A stretch of 64,000 nucleotides of DNA from Bacteroidales bacterium (lineage in GTDB: Bacteria; Bacteroidota; Bacteroidia; Bacteroidales; UBA932): NCBI GenBank assembly GCA_017447265.1, contig JAFSOA010000017.1:62001-126000 (forward strand), in the 5' to 3' direction. How positions within the stretch are numbered: position 1 is the first letter of the stretch; every line of letters begins with the position of its first letter. A model generated the notes under the pieces. That model was not told the origin of the DNA and did no database searches. It saw only the letters and a program-made list of their open reading frames with translations. The position numbers and the translations under genes were made by a program. This document shows, in pieces, positions 47,765 to 55,980 of the stretch.

Positions 47765-49795
47765 CTAGGCTTTTCGTCCGCTGCGGTCGATCATGCCGGC
47801 CACTTTCTTGCTGAAAGCCTTGTTGGCGATCATGTCCTCGAGGGTGAGGTGCATGCGCCAGCGCCAGTAATGCTTCGGATTGGCCGGGATATTGATGCGT
47901 TCCCCGTCGATGTCCTTCACACGCAGGTCCGTCACCAGCGAGAACCAGTCCTGCAGCGGCAGGATGGTCAGCATGGCCGGCGAATAGAGATGCTCGGCCA
48001 CGATCCATTCGCAAACCTCCAAGGGGCAGTCTTCCCCGTCGTGGTGCTCTCCCCACCAGCCGCGCAGCGTGCTGGTATCGTGGGACCCCGTGGTGCAGAC
48101 GCTCATGTACGGATACTCGGACGGGTTGCCGAGCAGCTGCTTCGGGTCTTTCGGCATGCGCTGCACTTCCAGCGAGAGGATGTGCAGTTCATCGAGCACC
48201 TGCGGCACGCAGGCGGGAATCATGCCCAGGTCTTCGGCGCAGGTCAGCATGTTGGTCGCGCCGATCAGCTCGGGCAGCTTGCGCATGGCCTGCTCGCGCC
48301 AGAAATCCGTGTTGCGGGTATAGAAGAATTCGTCGTAGATGTGATTGAAGGCATCTTTCTCCCACTGCTGCAGGTCTTCGTAGCTGCGGGTATACTGGGC
48401 GCTGATGCGCGGGTGCCACATGCCCTGTTGCACGGGATCTTCCACGAAGAGGACTTCGGTGGGATTGTCGTCGGTATACGGGCGGGCGTGGCGTCCCTCA
48501 TCGAAGGGGAAGCCGCGCCAGCGGAGGTCGTCGGCCGAATACGGCTGCGCCGGGCTGAAGTGGCCCATCAGGCCCGACTTGTGCGGGAGGGGTATCTCCC
48601 AGATACGGAAGAAGCCCAGCACATGGTCGATGCGGTAGGCGTCGAAATACTCGGCCATCTTGCGGAAGCGGCGCTTCCACCAGGCATAGCCGTCCTCGGC
48701 CATGCGGTCCCAGTTGTAGGTCGGGAAGCCCCAGTTCTGGCCGTCCACGGCAAAGGCATCCGGCGGAGCACCCGCCTGTTCGCCCATGTTGAAGTATTGC
48801 GGCTCGGCCCAGGCTTCCACGCTGTGCGGCGTGATGCCGATGGGAATGTCGCCCTTGAGCGCCACACCCTTCGAGCGGGCGTAGTCATGCACCTCGCGTA
48901 GCTGGCGGTCAAGGTGATACTGCACAAAGAAATAATAGTTCATCTCGGCCTTCTTCTCCTCGTAGAGCCGCTCGACCCCGGCCTTACTGTATTTCTTCAG
49001 TTTTTTCCACGCCGAAAAGTCGGCGGTGCCGAACTCGTCGCGGAGCACGCAGAAGGCAGCGTAGGGCATCAGCCACGCCCGGTTCGCCTGGAAGAACGCC
49101 TGAAAGGCCTTGGAGGCCATGGTCCGGGTACCCTTCTGCGAGAAAATGGCACGGGTGTACTGTTCTTTCAAGAGAAACACCTGTTCGTAGCTCAGCTGCG
49201 GCAGCGCGTTGAGCCGGGCGGCTTCCTCTTCGAACGCAGCTTGCTTCTTCGCGTCGCGGAGCGGGCCGATATCCTGCAGGTTCAGGTAGATGGGGTGCAG
49301 GGCCATGATGGAGATGCCGCCGTAGGGATACGAGTCGGTCCAGGTCTTGGTGGAGGTGGTGTCGTTGACCGGCAGCAGCTGCAGCACGGCCTGCCCGGTG
49401 GAGGCAGCCCAGTCGATCATCAGCTTGACATCGAGGAAGTCACCGATACCGGCGCTCTGCTGGCTGCGGAGCGAGAACACGGGGATGGCGGTGCCGGCGT
49501 AGCGGGGATGCTGGCCCGGGAACGTGGTTTCCGTCACCTCATAAGGGTTGCTGCGGTTGAAGCAGTTCTCCCAGGTAAAACTCCCGTCGAGTTCCTTGCG
49601 CAGGAATTTGTATTCGAAGGTCTCGGGCAGTTTTTCGGCGTCGAGATCAATGTGCCAGATGATGCCCTGGGTGGCTGTCATGGGGAGGGCTTTTTTCGGG
49701 TTCCAGGAGCCCAGTTCGGGACAGCTGCCCACGATATACACTTGCTGGCCGTGGGGCATCCACGGGCCGATGGTCTTGATGGTGAGGGTTTCCAT
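47765..49795 (-). CDS. malQ: 4-alpha-glucanotransferase with N-terminal CBM20 (GH77)
   Basis: 676 residues. Residues 1-100 are a starch-binding CBM20 (VYIVGSCPELGSWNPKKALPM). The GH77 barrel carries AYRIDHVLGFFRIWEIP (nucleophile Asp), LTCAEDLGMIP (acid Glu) and TTGSHDTSTLRGWW. Bacteroides MalQ-type proteins usually have two CBM20 domains and are near 890 residues, so this one is shorter. No signal peptide; it disproportionates maltodextrins in the cytoplasm and completes the Sus pathway. The transcript leader is about 180 bases and holds two palindromic repeats. Confidence 0.94.
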   Translation of the reverse strand: METLTIKTIGPWMPHGQQVYIVGSCPELGSWNPKKALPMTATQGIIWHIDLDAEKLPETFEYKFLRKELDGSFTWENCFNRSNPYEVTETTFPGQHPRYAGTAIPVFSLRSQQSAGIGDFLDVKLMIDWAASTGQAVLQLLPVNDTTSTKTWTDSYPYGGISIMALHPIYLNLQDIGPLRDAKKQAAFEEEAARLNALPQLSYEQVFLLKEQYTRAIFSQKGTRTMASKAFQAFFQANRAWLMPYAAFCVLRDEFGTADFSAWKKLKKYSKAGVERLYEEKKAEMNYYFFVQYHLDRQLREVHDYARSKGVALKGDIPIGITPHSVEAWAEPQYFNMGEQAGAPPDAFAVDGQNWGFPTYNWDRMAEDGYAWWKRRFRKMAEYFDAYRIDHVLGFFRIWEIPLPHKSGLMGHFSPAQPYSADDLRWRGFPFDEGRHARPYTDDNPTEVLFVEDPVQQGMWHPRISAQYTRSYEDLQQWEKDAFNHIYDEFFYTRNTDFWREQAMRKLPELIGATNMLTCAEDLGMIPACVPQVLDELHILSLEVQRMPKDPKQLLGNPSEYPYMSVCTTGSHDTSTLRGWWGEHHDGEDCPLEVCEWIVAEHLYSPAMLTILPLQDWFSLVTDLRVKDIDGERINIPANPKHYWRWRMHLTLEDMIANKAFSKKVAGMIDRSGRKA

Positions 49796-49817
49796 ATGAT
49801 GTATTATTTATTGTCAG

Positions 49818-49899
49818 TTGACGCTTCGCGTCGCTCTGGTTTTTGTCCCGCTCGCGAAAAATGCTCGCGGCTCCAAAAACCACCCGCTCCGCTTCGCTT
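49818..49899 (-). repeat. Palindromic element, malQ leader copy
   Basis: Read on the minus strand it contains AGCGGGTGGT, GAGCATTTTT, ACCAGAGC and GCGTCAA in order, the same four blocks as the element inside prmC. The outer arms GGTTTTTG (49838-49845) and CAAAAACC (49874-49881) pair perfectly; the inner stem is imperfect. It lies in the untranslated leader of malQ. Confidence 0.75.
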
Positions 49900-49932
49900 T
49901 TCATCCCATCATGCGGGGTTATACCTGACGTC

Positions 49933-49953
49933 ATGCCGGGCTTGTCCCGGCAT
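49933..49953. repeat. Palindrome ATGCCGGG-CTTGT-CCCGGCAT
   Basis: Perfect 8-base arms around 5 bases. The sequence CGTCATGCCGGGCTTGTCCC is familiar as a dispersed intergenic repeat in many unrelated bacterial genomes. Here it lies between malQ and radA, on the malQ side of the promoters. Confidence 0.7.
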
Positions 49954-49972
49954 CTCATTCGTCTGTAATGTT

Positions 49973-49980
49973 CAAAGATA
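49973..49980 (-). promoter_or_regulatory. Candidate -7 box (TATCTTTG) for malQ
   Basis: Exact TAnnTTTG match on the minus strand, 177 bases upstream of the malQ ATG. It would produce a long, structured leader. Confidence 0.55.
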
Positions 49981-49993
49981 GCGATTTTTTTCG

Positions 49994-50001
49994 TATGTTT
50001 G
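49994..50001 (+). promoter_or_regulatory. Candidate -7 box (TATGTTTG) for radA
   Basis: TAnnTTTG match ending 4 bases before the radA ATG, which points to a leaderless or near-leaderless mRNA. The opposing malQ box is 13 bases away. Confidence 0.5.
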
Positions 50002-50005
50002 TCGT

Positions 50006-51409
50006 ATGGCAACGAAAATCAAAACGGTGTGGTATTGCACGTCGTGCGGAAACGAGAGTGCGAAGTGGATGGGGCGCTGCCCTGCCTGTGGAGAATGGAA
50101 TACGATGGTGGAAGAACCCAAGGCACCGAAGGCCGCTTCCGGCGCGGCAAGCGCGGCTTCGCGTGCCCGGGCCTATATCGATGCGTCCGATGCGAAGCCG
50201 ACCCGCCTGCGCGAGATCGACCTGTCCCGCGACAACCGCTTTTCCGTCGGCATCGGCGAGCTCGACCGGGTGCTGGGCGGCGGCATGGTCGAGGGTTCGA
50301 TGATCCTCATCGGCGGCGAGCCGGGCATCGGAAAATCCACGCTTTCGTTGCAGATTCCCCTCTGCTGCCAGGACCTCAAAACCCTCTACGTGTCGGGCGA
50401 GGAGAGCCCGAAGCAGATCAAGCTGCGCGCCGACCGCCTCGGCGGCAGCCACGACGACTGCTTCATCCTCAGCGAGACCGTCCTGGAGAACATCCTGGCC
50501 CAGGCCCGCGAGATCAGGCCCGCCCTGCTGATCGTCGACTCCATCCAGACCATCTACAGCGAAGCCCTCGACTCTTCGGCGGGCAGCGTGTCGCAGGTCC
50601 GCGAATGCGCTTCAGCGCTGCTGCGTTTCGCCAAGGAGACCGGCACCCCCGTTATCCTCATCGGCCACATCACCAAGGACGGCACCATCGCCGGTCCGAA
50701 GGTACTGGAGCACATCGTCGACGTGGTGCTGCAGTTCGAGGGCGACACCAAAGGCTCCTACCGCATCCTGCGCAGCATCAAGAACCGCTTCGGCTCGACC
50801 GACGAACTGGCTGTCTTCGAGATGACCGGCGCCGGCCTGCGCGAAGTGCGCAATCCCTCGGAGATCCTGATTCCGATGCACCAGGACGACCTGTCCGGCA
50901 TCGCCATCGCAGCCATGATGGACGGCACGCGTCCTTTCCTCATCGAGATCCAGGCCCTGGTCAGTACCGCCGCCTACGGCACGCCGCAGCGTTCCGCCAC
51001 GGGCTTCGACGGGCGCAGGCTCAACATGCTGCTGGCCGTGCTCGAGAAGCGTGCCGGCTTCAAGCTGGCAGCCAAGGACGTGTTCCTCAACATCGCCGGC
51101 GGCCTGCGGGTTTCCGATCCGGCCTGCGACCTGGCCATCGTCGCCTCGATCCTTTCGTCGAATTTCGACCTGTTCATCTCGCCGAAGGTCTGCTTTGCCG
51201 CCGAGGTGGGACTCAGCGGGGAAATCCGTCCCGTCAGCCAGGTGGAACGACGGATCGCCGAAGCCGAAAAACTCGGGTTCGAACAAATCTACATTTCCTC
51301 TTTTAATAAAGAGTCTTCCTTCGCCCGGCGCAAGAAAGCGTCCGCTGGCGGCATCACTGTCACGCCTGTCGCCGACATCGCGGCGCTTTGCCGGAAGCTG
51401 TTTCAATAA
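50006..51409 (+). CDS. radA: DNA repair protein RadA/Sms
   Basis: 467 residues. N-terminal zinc finger CTSCGNESAKWMGRCPAC, Walker A GGEPGIGKSTLS at about 105, the RadA-specific KNRFGSTDE motif, and a C-terminal Lon-like domain with GLSGEIRPV. It is a hexameric helicase that extends branch migration with RecA. Convergent with prmC; the gap holds two palindromic repeats. Confidence 0.96.
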   Translation: MATKIKTVWYCTSCGNESAKWMGRCPACGEWNTMVEEPKAPKAASGAASAASRARAYIDASDAKPTRLREIDLSRDNRFSVGIGELDRVLGGGMVEGSMILIGGEPGIGKSTLSLQIPLCCQDLKTLYVSGEESPKQIKLRADRLGGSHDDCFILSETVLENILAQAREIRPALLIVDSIQTIYSEALDSSAGSVSQVRECASALLRFAKETGTPVILIGHITKDGTIAGPKVLEHIVDVVLQFEGDTKGSYRILRSIKNRFGSTDELAVFEMTGAGLREVRNPSEILIPMHQDDLSGIAIAAMMDGTRPFLIEIQALVSTAAYGTPQRSATGFDGRRLNMLLAVLEKRAGFKLAAKDVFLNIAGGLRVSDPACDLAIVASILSSNFDLFISPKVCFAAEVGLSGEIRPVSQVERRIAEAEKLGFEQIYISSFNKESSFARRKKASAGGITVTPVADIAALCRKLFQ

Positions 51410-51412
51410 GTG

Positions 51413-51444
51413 CCGGCCACGCTGGGGGCTCAAACGGTGGCCGG
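51413..51444. repeat. Palindromic repeat CCGGCCAC-16-GTGGCCGG, copy A
   Basis: Perfect 8-base arms. The loop GCTGGGGGCTCAAACG is shared, inverted, with 46468-46499. It begins 4 bases after the radA stop. Confidence 0.8.
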
Positions 51445-51464
51445 GGACGGTCGGAAACGACTGC

Positions 51465-51494
51465 CGGCCACGCTGGGGGCTTCTGGCGTGGCCG
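51465..51494. repeat. Palindromic repeat CGGCCACGC-12-GCGTGGCCG, copy B
   Basis: Perfect 9-base arms. The left half, GCCGGCCACGCTGGGGGCT, is a direct repeat of copy A, 51 bases earlier. The loop then diverges, and the right arm has changed in step with the left so pairing is kept. Confidence 0.8.
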
Positions 51495-51532
51495 ACGGGT
51501 GACGGACGACGGGTGACGGCCGCGAGGGGAAA

Positions 51533-52513
51533 TCAGCGGATGACGAAGCGGTCGCGGCCGCTGATGTCGGGGACGACGTGGCTGCCGGGGAAGAGTGCGG
51601 CCACTTCGGGGCCGAAGCGCTCGTTGATTTCAAGATAGAGATGGCCGTCGGGGCGCAGCAGCGCCTCGGACCAACGGGCGATGGCGGCATAGAAGCGAAG
51701 CGGATCGTCGTCCGGGACGAACAGCGCCTCGGCCGGCTCGAAATCCTTTACGTTGGGCCGCATCAAGGCACGCTCGCGCTCGCAGACATACGGCGGATTC
51801 GACACGATGACATCGAACTTCGGCAGTCCGGCCGGCGGCGACGCCAGCACGTCGGCCGAAAAGAAAATGGGCTTGGCGCCGCCGACTTTCACCCGTTGCC
51901 GGCAGGCATAGCGAAGGGCCGCTTCCGACAGATCGCAACCGTAGACCATCGCCTCGGGAAACTCGGCCGCCAGCGACCAGGCAATGCAACCCGATCCGGT
52001 GCAGATGTCGAGGATGCTGAAGGGACTGTCATCGTCGTACGGATCCAAAGCGGCATCAGCCGCTAGCGGAGGCCGTGCGGGCCAGCCTTGCGGAATAGCA
52101 GGCTGGAGCGGCGAAGTTAGGGGCGGCGCCTCGTAACTCAGATCATCGATGATGCGCGATACCAGTTCCTCGGTCTCCGGCCGCGGAATCAGGCAACCCT
52201 CGCCCACCTTGAAACGGTGGCCGCAGAACTCCGTGACGCCCAGCACATACTGCAGCGGCCGTCCCGTCGCCAACTCATCTAGAGCGGAGCAGAGCGGGTG
52301 GTATTCCGTCCCAAGAGCATTTTTTCGCTCTTGGGACGGAATACCAGAGCTCAGCGGAGCGTCAATAACGAGATCCGGCTCCGAAACAAACTTATAAGAA
52401 GGAATGTCCGTGTAATGCGCCAGCAGCCGGCAGGCGATGGACTTCGCCTCCGGCTCCGGATACAGCGGCGCGAGCCGGGTTACACACGCGTTGAAAAAAT
52501 CTCGAATCGTCAT
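51533..52513 (-). CDS. prmC: Release factor glutamine methyltransferase, with in-frame palindromic insertions
   Basis: 326 residues against about 280 for the family. IPRPETEELV, DICTGSGCIAWSLA (SAM site) and SNPPYVCERE (catalytic NPPY) are intact, so it is probably functional. It methylates the GGQ glutamine of RF1/RF2. Two segments look inserted: about residues 50-77 (SGIPSQERKNALGTEYH), encoded by a palindromic element, and about 125-157 (proline- and alanine-rich), encoded by a second palindrome-rich stretch. The first lies in the N-terminal substrate-binding domain, the second just before the SAM fold. Downstream of ddl in the same direction. Confidence 0.92.
   Translation of the reverse strand: MTIRDFFNACVTRLAPLYPEPEAKSIACRLLAHYTDIPSYKFVSEPDLVIDAPLSSGIPSQERKNALGTEYHPLCSALDELATGRPLQYVLGVTEFCGHRFKVGEGCLIPRPETEELVSRIIDDLSYEAPPLTSPLQPAIPQGWPARPPLAADAALDPYDDDSPFSILDICTGSGCIAWSLAAEFPEAMVYGCDLSEAALRYACRQRVKVGGAKPIFFSADVLASPPAGLPKFDVIVSNPPYVCERERALMRPNVKDFEPAEALFVPDDDPLRFYAAIARWSEALLRPDGHLYLEINERFGPEVAALFPGSHVVPDISGRDRFVIR
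52049..52132. repeat. Second palindrome-rich insertion inside prmC
   Basis: Contains AGCGGC-4-GCCGCT (52049-52064). It also has nested arms GAGGC (52069-52073) with GCCTC (52128-52132), and CCAGCCT (52082-52088) with AGGCTGG (52100-52106). It encodes a low-complexity, proline-rich segment absent from typical PrmC. Confidence 0.6.
52283..52365 (+). repeat. Palindromic element, copy inside prmC
   Basis: A perfect 19-base inverted repeat, GGTATTCCGTCCCAAGAGC (52300-52318) and its complement (52327-52345), around 8 bases (ATTTTTTC). Flanking blocks AGCGGGTGGT and ACCAGAGC...GCGTCAA match the malQ-leader copy, which lies in the opposite orientation. It is translated as part of prmC. Confidence 0.85.
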
Positions 52514-52544
52514 TTGACAAAGGCCAGCGAAACGCAGCTGAGCG

Positions 52545-53519
52545 TTATGGATTGACCGACGACAGCGCCTCTTCGATCAGGCAGTCCAGGACGTCCTCGA
52601 CCTTCATGCCCGCCTGGCGGATCTGCGCCGGAACCAGCGACATCTTCGTCATGCCCGGGACCGGATTGATCTCCAGGAAGAAGACCTTACCCGACTCCGT
52701 CATGATATAGTCACAGCGGATCAGGCCCCGGCAGCCGAAGTGCTGGTAGATGCGGCGCGTCTGCTCACGCACCACCTGCGCCTGCTCCGGCGTGATCTGC
52801 GCCGGGCACACCTCGTCGCTCTTGCCCAGGTACTTGGCCTCGTAATCGAAATACTCGTTGTGCGATATGATCTCCGTCACCGGCAGCGGAATGATCTCCC
52901 CGTTCCGGTTGAACACACCCTCCGTCAACTCACGGCCGGGAATGTAACTCTCGATCAACACATCGTCGCTTTCCGAAAAAGCATTGGCCACGGCAGCCGC
53001 CAGGTCTTCCATGCGCTTGACCTTCGTCACGCCAAAGGAACTGCCGCCGTCGTTCGGCTTGACGAACACGGGAAGGCCCAGCTTCTCCACGACCTCCTCC
53101 GGATCGAAGGGCTGGCCTCGGTGCAGGAAGAATTCGGGCGCCAGGGGAATGCCTAGCCCTTGCAGACCCTTCTTGCAGGCGTGCTTGTCGAAGGTCAGGG
53201 CCGCCACCCGGGAAGAGCAGGTCGTGAAAGGAATCTCATGCTTCTCCAGTTCCGCCTGCAGAATGCCGTTCTCACCCGGCGTTCCGTGGATCATGATCAT
53301 CGCCACGTCGAAATTCCGCAGTTCAGAAGGAAGGAAAGGCTTCACCGGGACGGCGACGTCTTTCACCGCCGGGTCACAGACAGACCACTGGCCGCCGCGC
53401 AGGAGCAGTTCCGTCACTTCGTAACGCTGCGCGAGGCAGCTCGCCACGAACTTGCCGCTGAGTACGGAGATACCCCATTCCGAGGAGTCCCCGCCGTAAA
53501 TCAATGCTATTTTTTTCAT
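52545..53519 (-). CDS. ddl: D-alanine--D-alanine ligase
   Basis: 324 residues, ATP-grasp fold. N-terminal KIALIYGGDSSEWGISVLSG (the family usually has GG-S-E), HGTPGENG, the central VKPNDGGSSFGVTKV, and the metal site FLEINPVPGMTKMS. It makes the D-Ala-D-Ala dipeptide for peptidoglycan. It lies between a class A PBP and prmC, all in one direction, a cell-wall-centred operon. Confidence 0.95.
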   Translation of the reverse strand: MKKIALIYGGDSSEWGISVLSGKFVASCLAQRYEVTELLLRGGQWSVCDPAVKDVAVPVKPFLPSELRNFDVAMIMIHGTPGENGILQAELEKHEIPFTTCSSRVAALTFDKHACKKGLQGLGIPLAPEFFLHRGQPFDPEEVVEKLGLPVFVKPNDGGSSFGVTKVKRMEDLAAAVANAFSESDDVLIESYIPGRELTEGVFNRNGEIIPLPVTEIISHNEYFDYEAKYLGKSDEVCPAQITPEQAQVVREQTRRIYQHFGCRGLIRCDYIMTESGKVFFLEINPVPGMTKMSLVPAQIRQAGMKVEDVLDCLIEEALSSVNP

Positions 53520-53528
53520 ATATGCGTA

Positions 53529-55868
53529 TCAGTTGAAGTAGTCGTTGGAAGCCGCCGGGTTCGTATCCGTCGCATCGTCGGCCGAACCGTCGCACAACTG
53601 GTCGGCCGTCCAGCCCAGCGGTGCCACGAACACATCTTCCGGCCCCATCGGGATGGAAGGGTCCGCATAGATCTTCTGCATGAAGATGGCCCAGATGGGC
53701 AGCGCCATGTTGTTGCCGCCGCCGAGGGCCGTGCTCGTGAAGTGCACCTGACGGTCTTCTGCGCCCACCCAGACACCTGCCGTCAGTTTCGGTGTATAGC
53801 CGATGAACCAGCCGTCGGAGTTTTCGTTGGTGGTACCGGTCTTGCCGGCGATGTCACCCTGGATGTTGTAGCGCCAGCGGATGCGGCCCGCCGTACCGTC
53901 GTTGACCACGCCCTGCATCATGTTGATCATCTTGTAGGCCGTGATCTCGCTGATGGCCTCGCGCTTGCGCGTCGAGAAAGTGGCCAGCACATTGCCCGCA
54001 TTGTCTTCGATGCGGGTGACAAAGGTCGGATAGCAGTACACGCCGCGGCCCGGATAGGTGTTGTAGGCCGCCACCATCTCCATCACGGAGAGGTCGCAGG
54101 AGCCCACGCAGAGCGAGACCACGGGATCGAGGTAACTGCTGATGCCCATCTTGCGGCAGAGATCTACCAGCGCGAAAGGCCCGAACTGCTTCATGAGATA
54201 GGCCGAGATGTTGTTGCGGCTGTTGGTCAGGCCCCATTTGAGGGTCACGATGCGGTCGTCCACCTCGCTCTTCGGCGCCCAGTCGGTGCCGTTGACGTCG
54301 ATGGTATAGGTCGTATTGGCTACTTTGTCGCAAGGGGTGTAGCCCTCCTGCATGGCCAGGGTATAGAGGAAGGGCTTGAAGGTCGAACCGACCTGGCGCT
54401 TGCCCTGCCCCACGTTGTCGTATTTGAAATAATGGTAGTCCGGCCCGCCGACATAGGCCTTCACGTTGCCGGTGTTGGGCTCGATGGCCACGAGCGCCGC
54501 CCGCAGGAAGGACTTGTAGTAGCGGATGGAGTCGTTGGGCGTCATGGTGGTGTCGACGTAGCCCTTCTGGTTCCACGCGAAGACGCGCATGGGCACCGGT
54601 TCGTCGAAAGCCCTGGCGATATCGGCGTCGGAGCGGCCGGCTTCCTTCATCTCGCGGTAGCGGTCGCTCCAGCGGCGGCCGTTGCGCATCAGGCGGTCGA
54701 CATCTTCTTTCGACACATCGTTGGAGAAGGGAAAATGGGTGCGGTACCTGAGCTCGTTGTTGAGCGTTTTCTGGAGCTCTTTGCCCAGGTGCTGCGCCAC
54801 GGCCTGTTCGGCATATTTCTGCATGCGGGAATCCAGGGTCGTGTAGATGCGCAGGCCGTCGCGGTCGAGGTCGTACTGCGTGCCGTCCGGCTTGCGGTTC
54901 TTGTTGAGCCAGCCGTAGAGCGGATTGTCCCGCCAGGCCAGGGAGTCGGCCCGGTAGTCTTCCACCTGCGTATAGGAGGAGCGCTTGGGCTCGGTGGCGT
55001 TCATGAAACGGCGGAGCATGTCGCGGAAGTACGGCCCGTAACCGGAGTTGTGGTCCTGCTGGCGGTAGGTCACCACGATGGGAATCTGCACGATGGAATC
55101 GAGGTCGTGCTTCGACAGATAGTCGTATTTTTCCATCTGCCGGAGCACATGGTTGCGGCGGGAGAGGGACTGTTCGGGATTGATGGCGGGGTTGTAGCGC
55201 GTCGGCTTGTTGACCATGCCCACCAGGCAGGCGCCCTCTTCGACGGTCAGGTCGCAGGGGTCCTTGGCGAAGAAGGTGTTGGAGGCGGCCTTGATGCCAT
55301 AGGCGTTGCCGCCGAAGAAGATCTGGTTGAGATACATGGTCACGATCTCGTTCTTCGTGTAGTTGCGCTCGATCTTGACGGCGGTGATCCACTCCTTGAG
55401 CTTGATGCCGATCATCTTCAGCTGCCGGCCGCCGGGTATCCTGCTGCGCACGTCCTGCCGGGGATAGAGGGTCTTGGCCAGCTGCTGGGTGATGGTGCTG
55501 CCGCCGCCCTGCGACGAGTCGCCCAGCAACAGGGTCTTGACGGCCACGCGGCCCAGGCCGCGGAAGTCGATGCCGGAGTGGCGGTAGAAGCGTGCGTCCT
55601 CCGTGGCGACGGCCGCGTCGATGAGGTGGCGCGGAATATCGTCGTAGCTCACATAGGAGCGGTTTTCAATATGATAGGTATTGAGGACCTTGCCGTCTTC
55701 TGAGATCAGCAGGGTAGCCAGGTTGCTGTCCGGATTCTCAATCTGTTCGAACGATGGAATCTTGGCAAAAAGCGCCACCAGCAGCAGCGCAAAGAGCAGG
55801 CCGACGACCGGAATGGCGATCAGGATCCAGAACCACCTGGTTATTTTTTTCTGCAGGGAAGCCTTCAT
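53529..55868 (-). CDS. Penicillin-binding protein 1A (class A, glycosyltransferase-transpeptidase)
   Basis: 779 residues. One N-terminal membrane helix (about 12-34). The GT51 domain has EDARFYRHSGIDFRG and GGSTITQQLAKTLY. The transpeptidase has Ser495 in GSTFKPFLYT, SRNN as the SxN motif and KTGTTNENSDGW. It polymerises glycan strands and cross-links them. The promoter box is 45 bases upstream, in the divergent gap with topA. Downstream genes are ddl and prmC. Confidence 0.95.
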   Translation of the reverse strand: MKASLQKKITRWFWILIAIPVVGLLFALLLVALFAKIPSFEQIENPDSNLATLLISEDGKVLNTYHIENRSYVSYDDIPRHLIDAAVATEDARFYRHSGIDFRGLGRVAVKTLLLGDSSQGGGSTITQQLAKTLYPRQDVRSRIPGGRQLKMIGIKLKEWITAVKIERNYTKNEIVTMYLNQIFFGGNAYGIKAASNTFFAKDPCDLTVEEGACLVGMVNKPTRYNPAINPEQSLSRRNHVLRQMEKYDYLSKHDLDSIVQIPIVVTYRQQDHNSGYGPYFRDMLRRFMNATEPKRSSYTQVEDYRADSLAWRDNPLYGWLNKNRKPDGTQYDLDRDGLRIYTTLDSRMQKYAEQAVAQHLGKELQKTLNNELRYRTHFPFSNDVSKEDVDRLMRNGRRWSDRYREMKEAGRSDADIARAFDEPVPMRVFAWNQKGYVDTTMTPNDSIRYYKSFLRAALVAIEPNTGNVKAYVGGPDYHYFKYDNVGQGKRQVGSTFKPFLYTLAMQEGYTPCDKVANTTYTIDVNGTDWAPKSEVDDRIVTLKWGLTNSRNNISAYLMKQFGPFALVDLCRKMGISSYLDPVVSLCVGSCDLSVMEMVAAYNTYPGRGVYCYPTFVTRIEDNAGNVLATFSTRKREAISEITAYKMINMMQGVVNDGTAGRIRWRYNIQGDIAGKTGTTNENSDGWFIGYTPKLTAGVWVGAEDRQVHFTSTALGGGNNMALPIWAIFMQKIYADPSIPMGPEDVFVAPLGWTADQLCDGSADDATDTNPAASNDYFN

Positions 55869-55913
55869 TTTTTTTAACTTCGTTAAAGCCAGCAGGGTGC
55901 TTCAACAATCGTG

Positions 55914-55921
55914 CAAATTTA
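55914..55921 (-). promoter_or_regulatory. Candidate -7 box (TAAATTTG) for the PBP1A-ddl-prmC operon
   Basis: TAnnTTTG on the minus strand, 45 bases upstream of the PBP1A ATG. Confidence 0.55.
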
Positions 55922-55956
55922 GGAAAAAAGATTTGGAAAGTTCGCGTGATTATCCG

Positions 55957-55964
55957 TTACTTTG
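55957..55964 (+). promoter_or_regulatory. Candidate -7 box (TTACTTTG) for topA
   Basis: A variant of TAnnTTTG with T at the second position, 16 bases before the chosen topA ATG. Confidence 0.45.
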
Positions 55965-55980
55965 CACTCCCAAAACAAAA

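Noticed and set aside
49820-49832. Small hairpin GACGC-TTC-GCGTC as a separate terminator or riboswitch
   Set aside because: Too short and without a U tract; it is the end of the palindromic element rather than an independent signal.
52283-52365. Rho-independent terminator inside prmC
   Set aside because: The T-run lies in the loop, not after the stem, and the frame continues with intact PrmC motifs, so an element insertion explains it better.
53160-55703. 847-codon plus-strand frame opposite ddl and PBP1A
   Set aside because: Shadow frame; the minus-strand proteins have complete catalytic motifs.
55681-55980. N-terminal extension of topA
   Set aside because: Covers the 5' part of PBP1A and both promoter boxes; TopA homologues start near the VIVESPAKAKT block.
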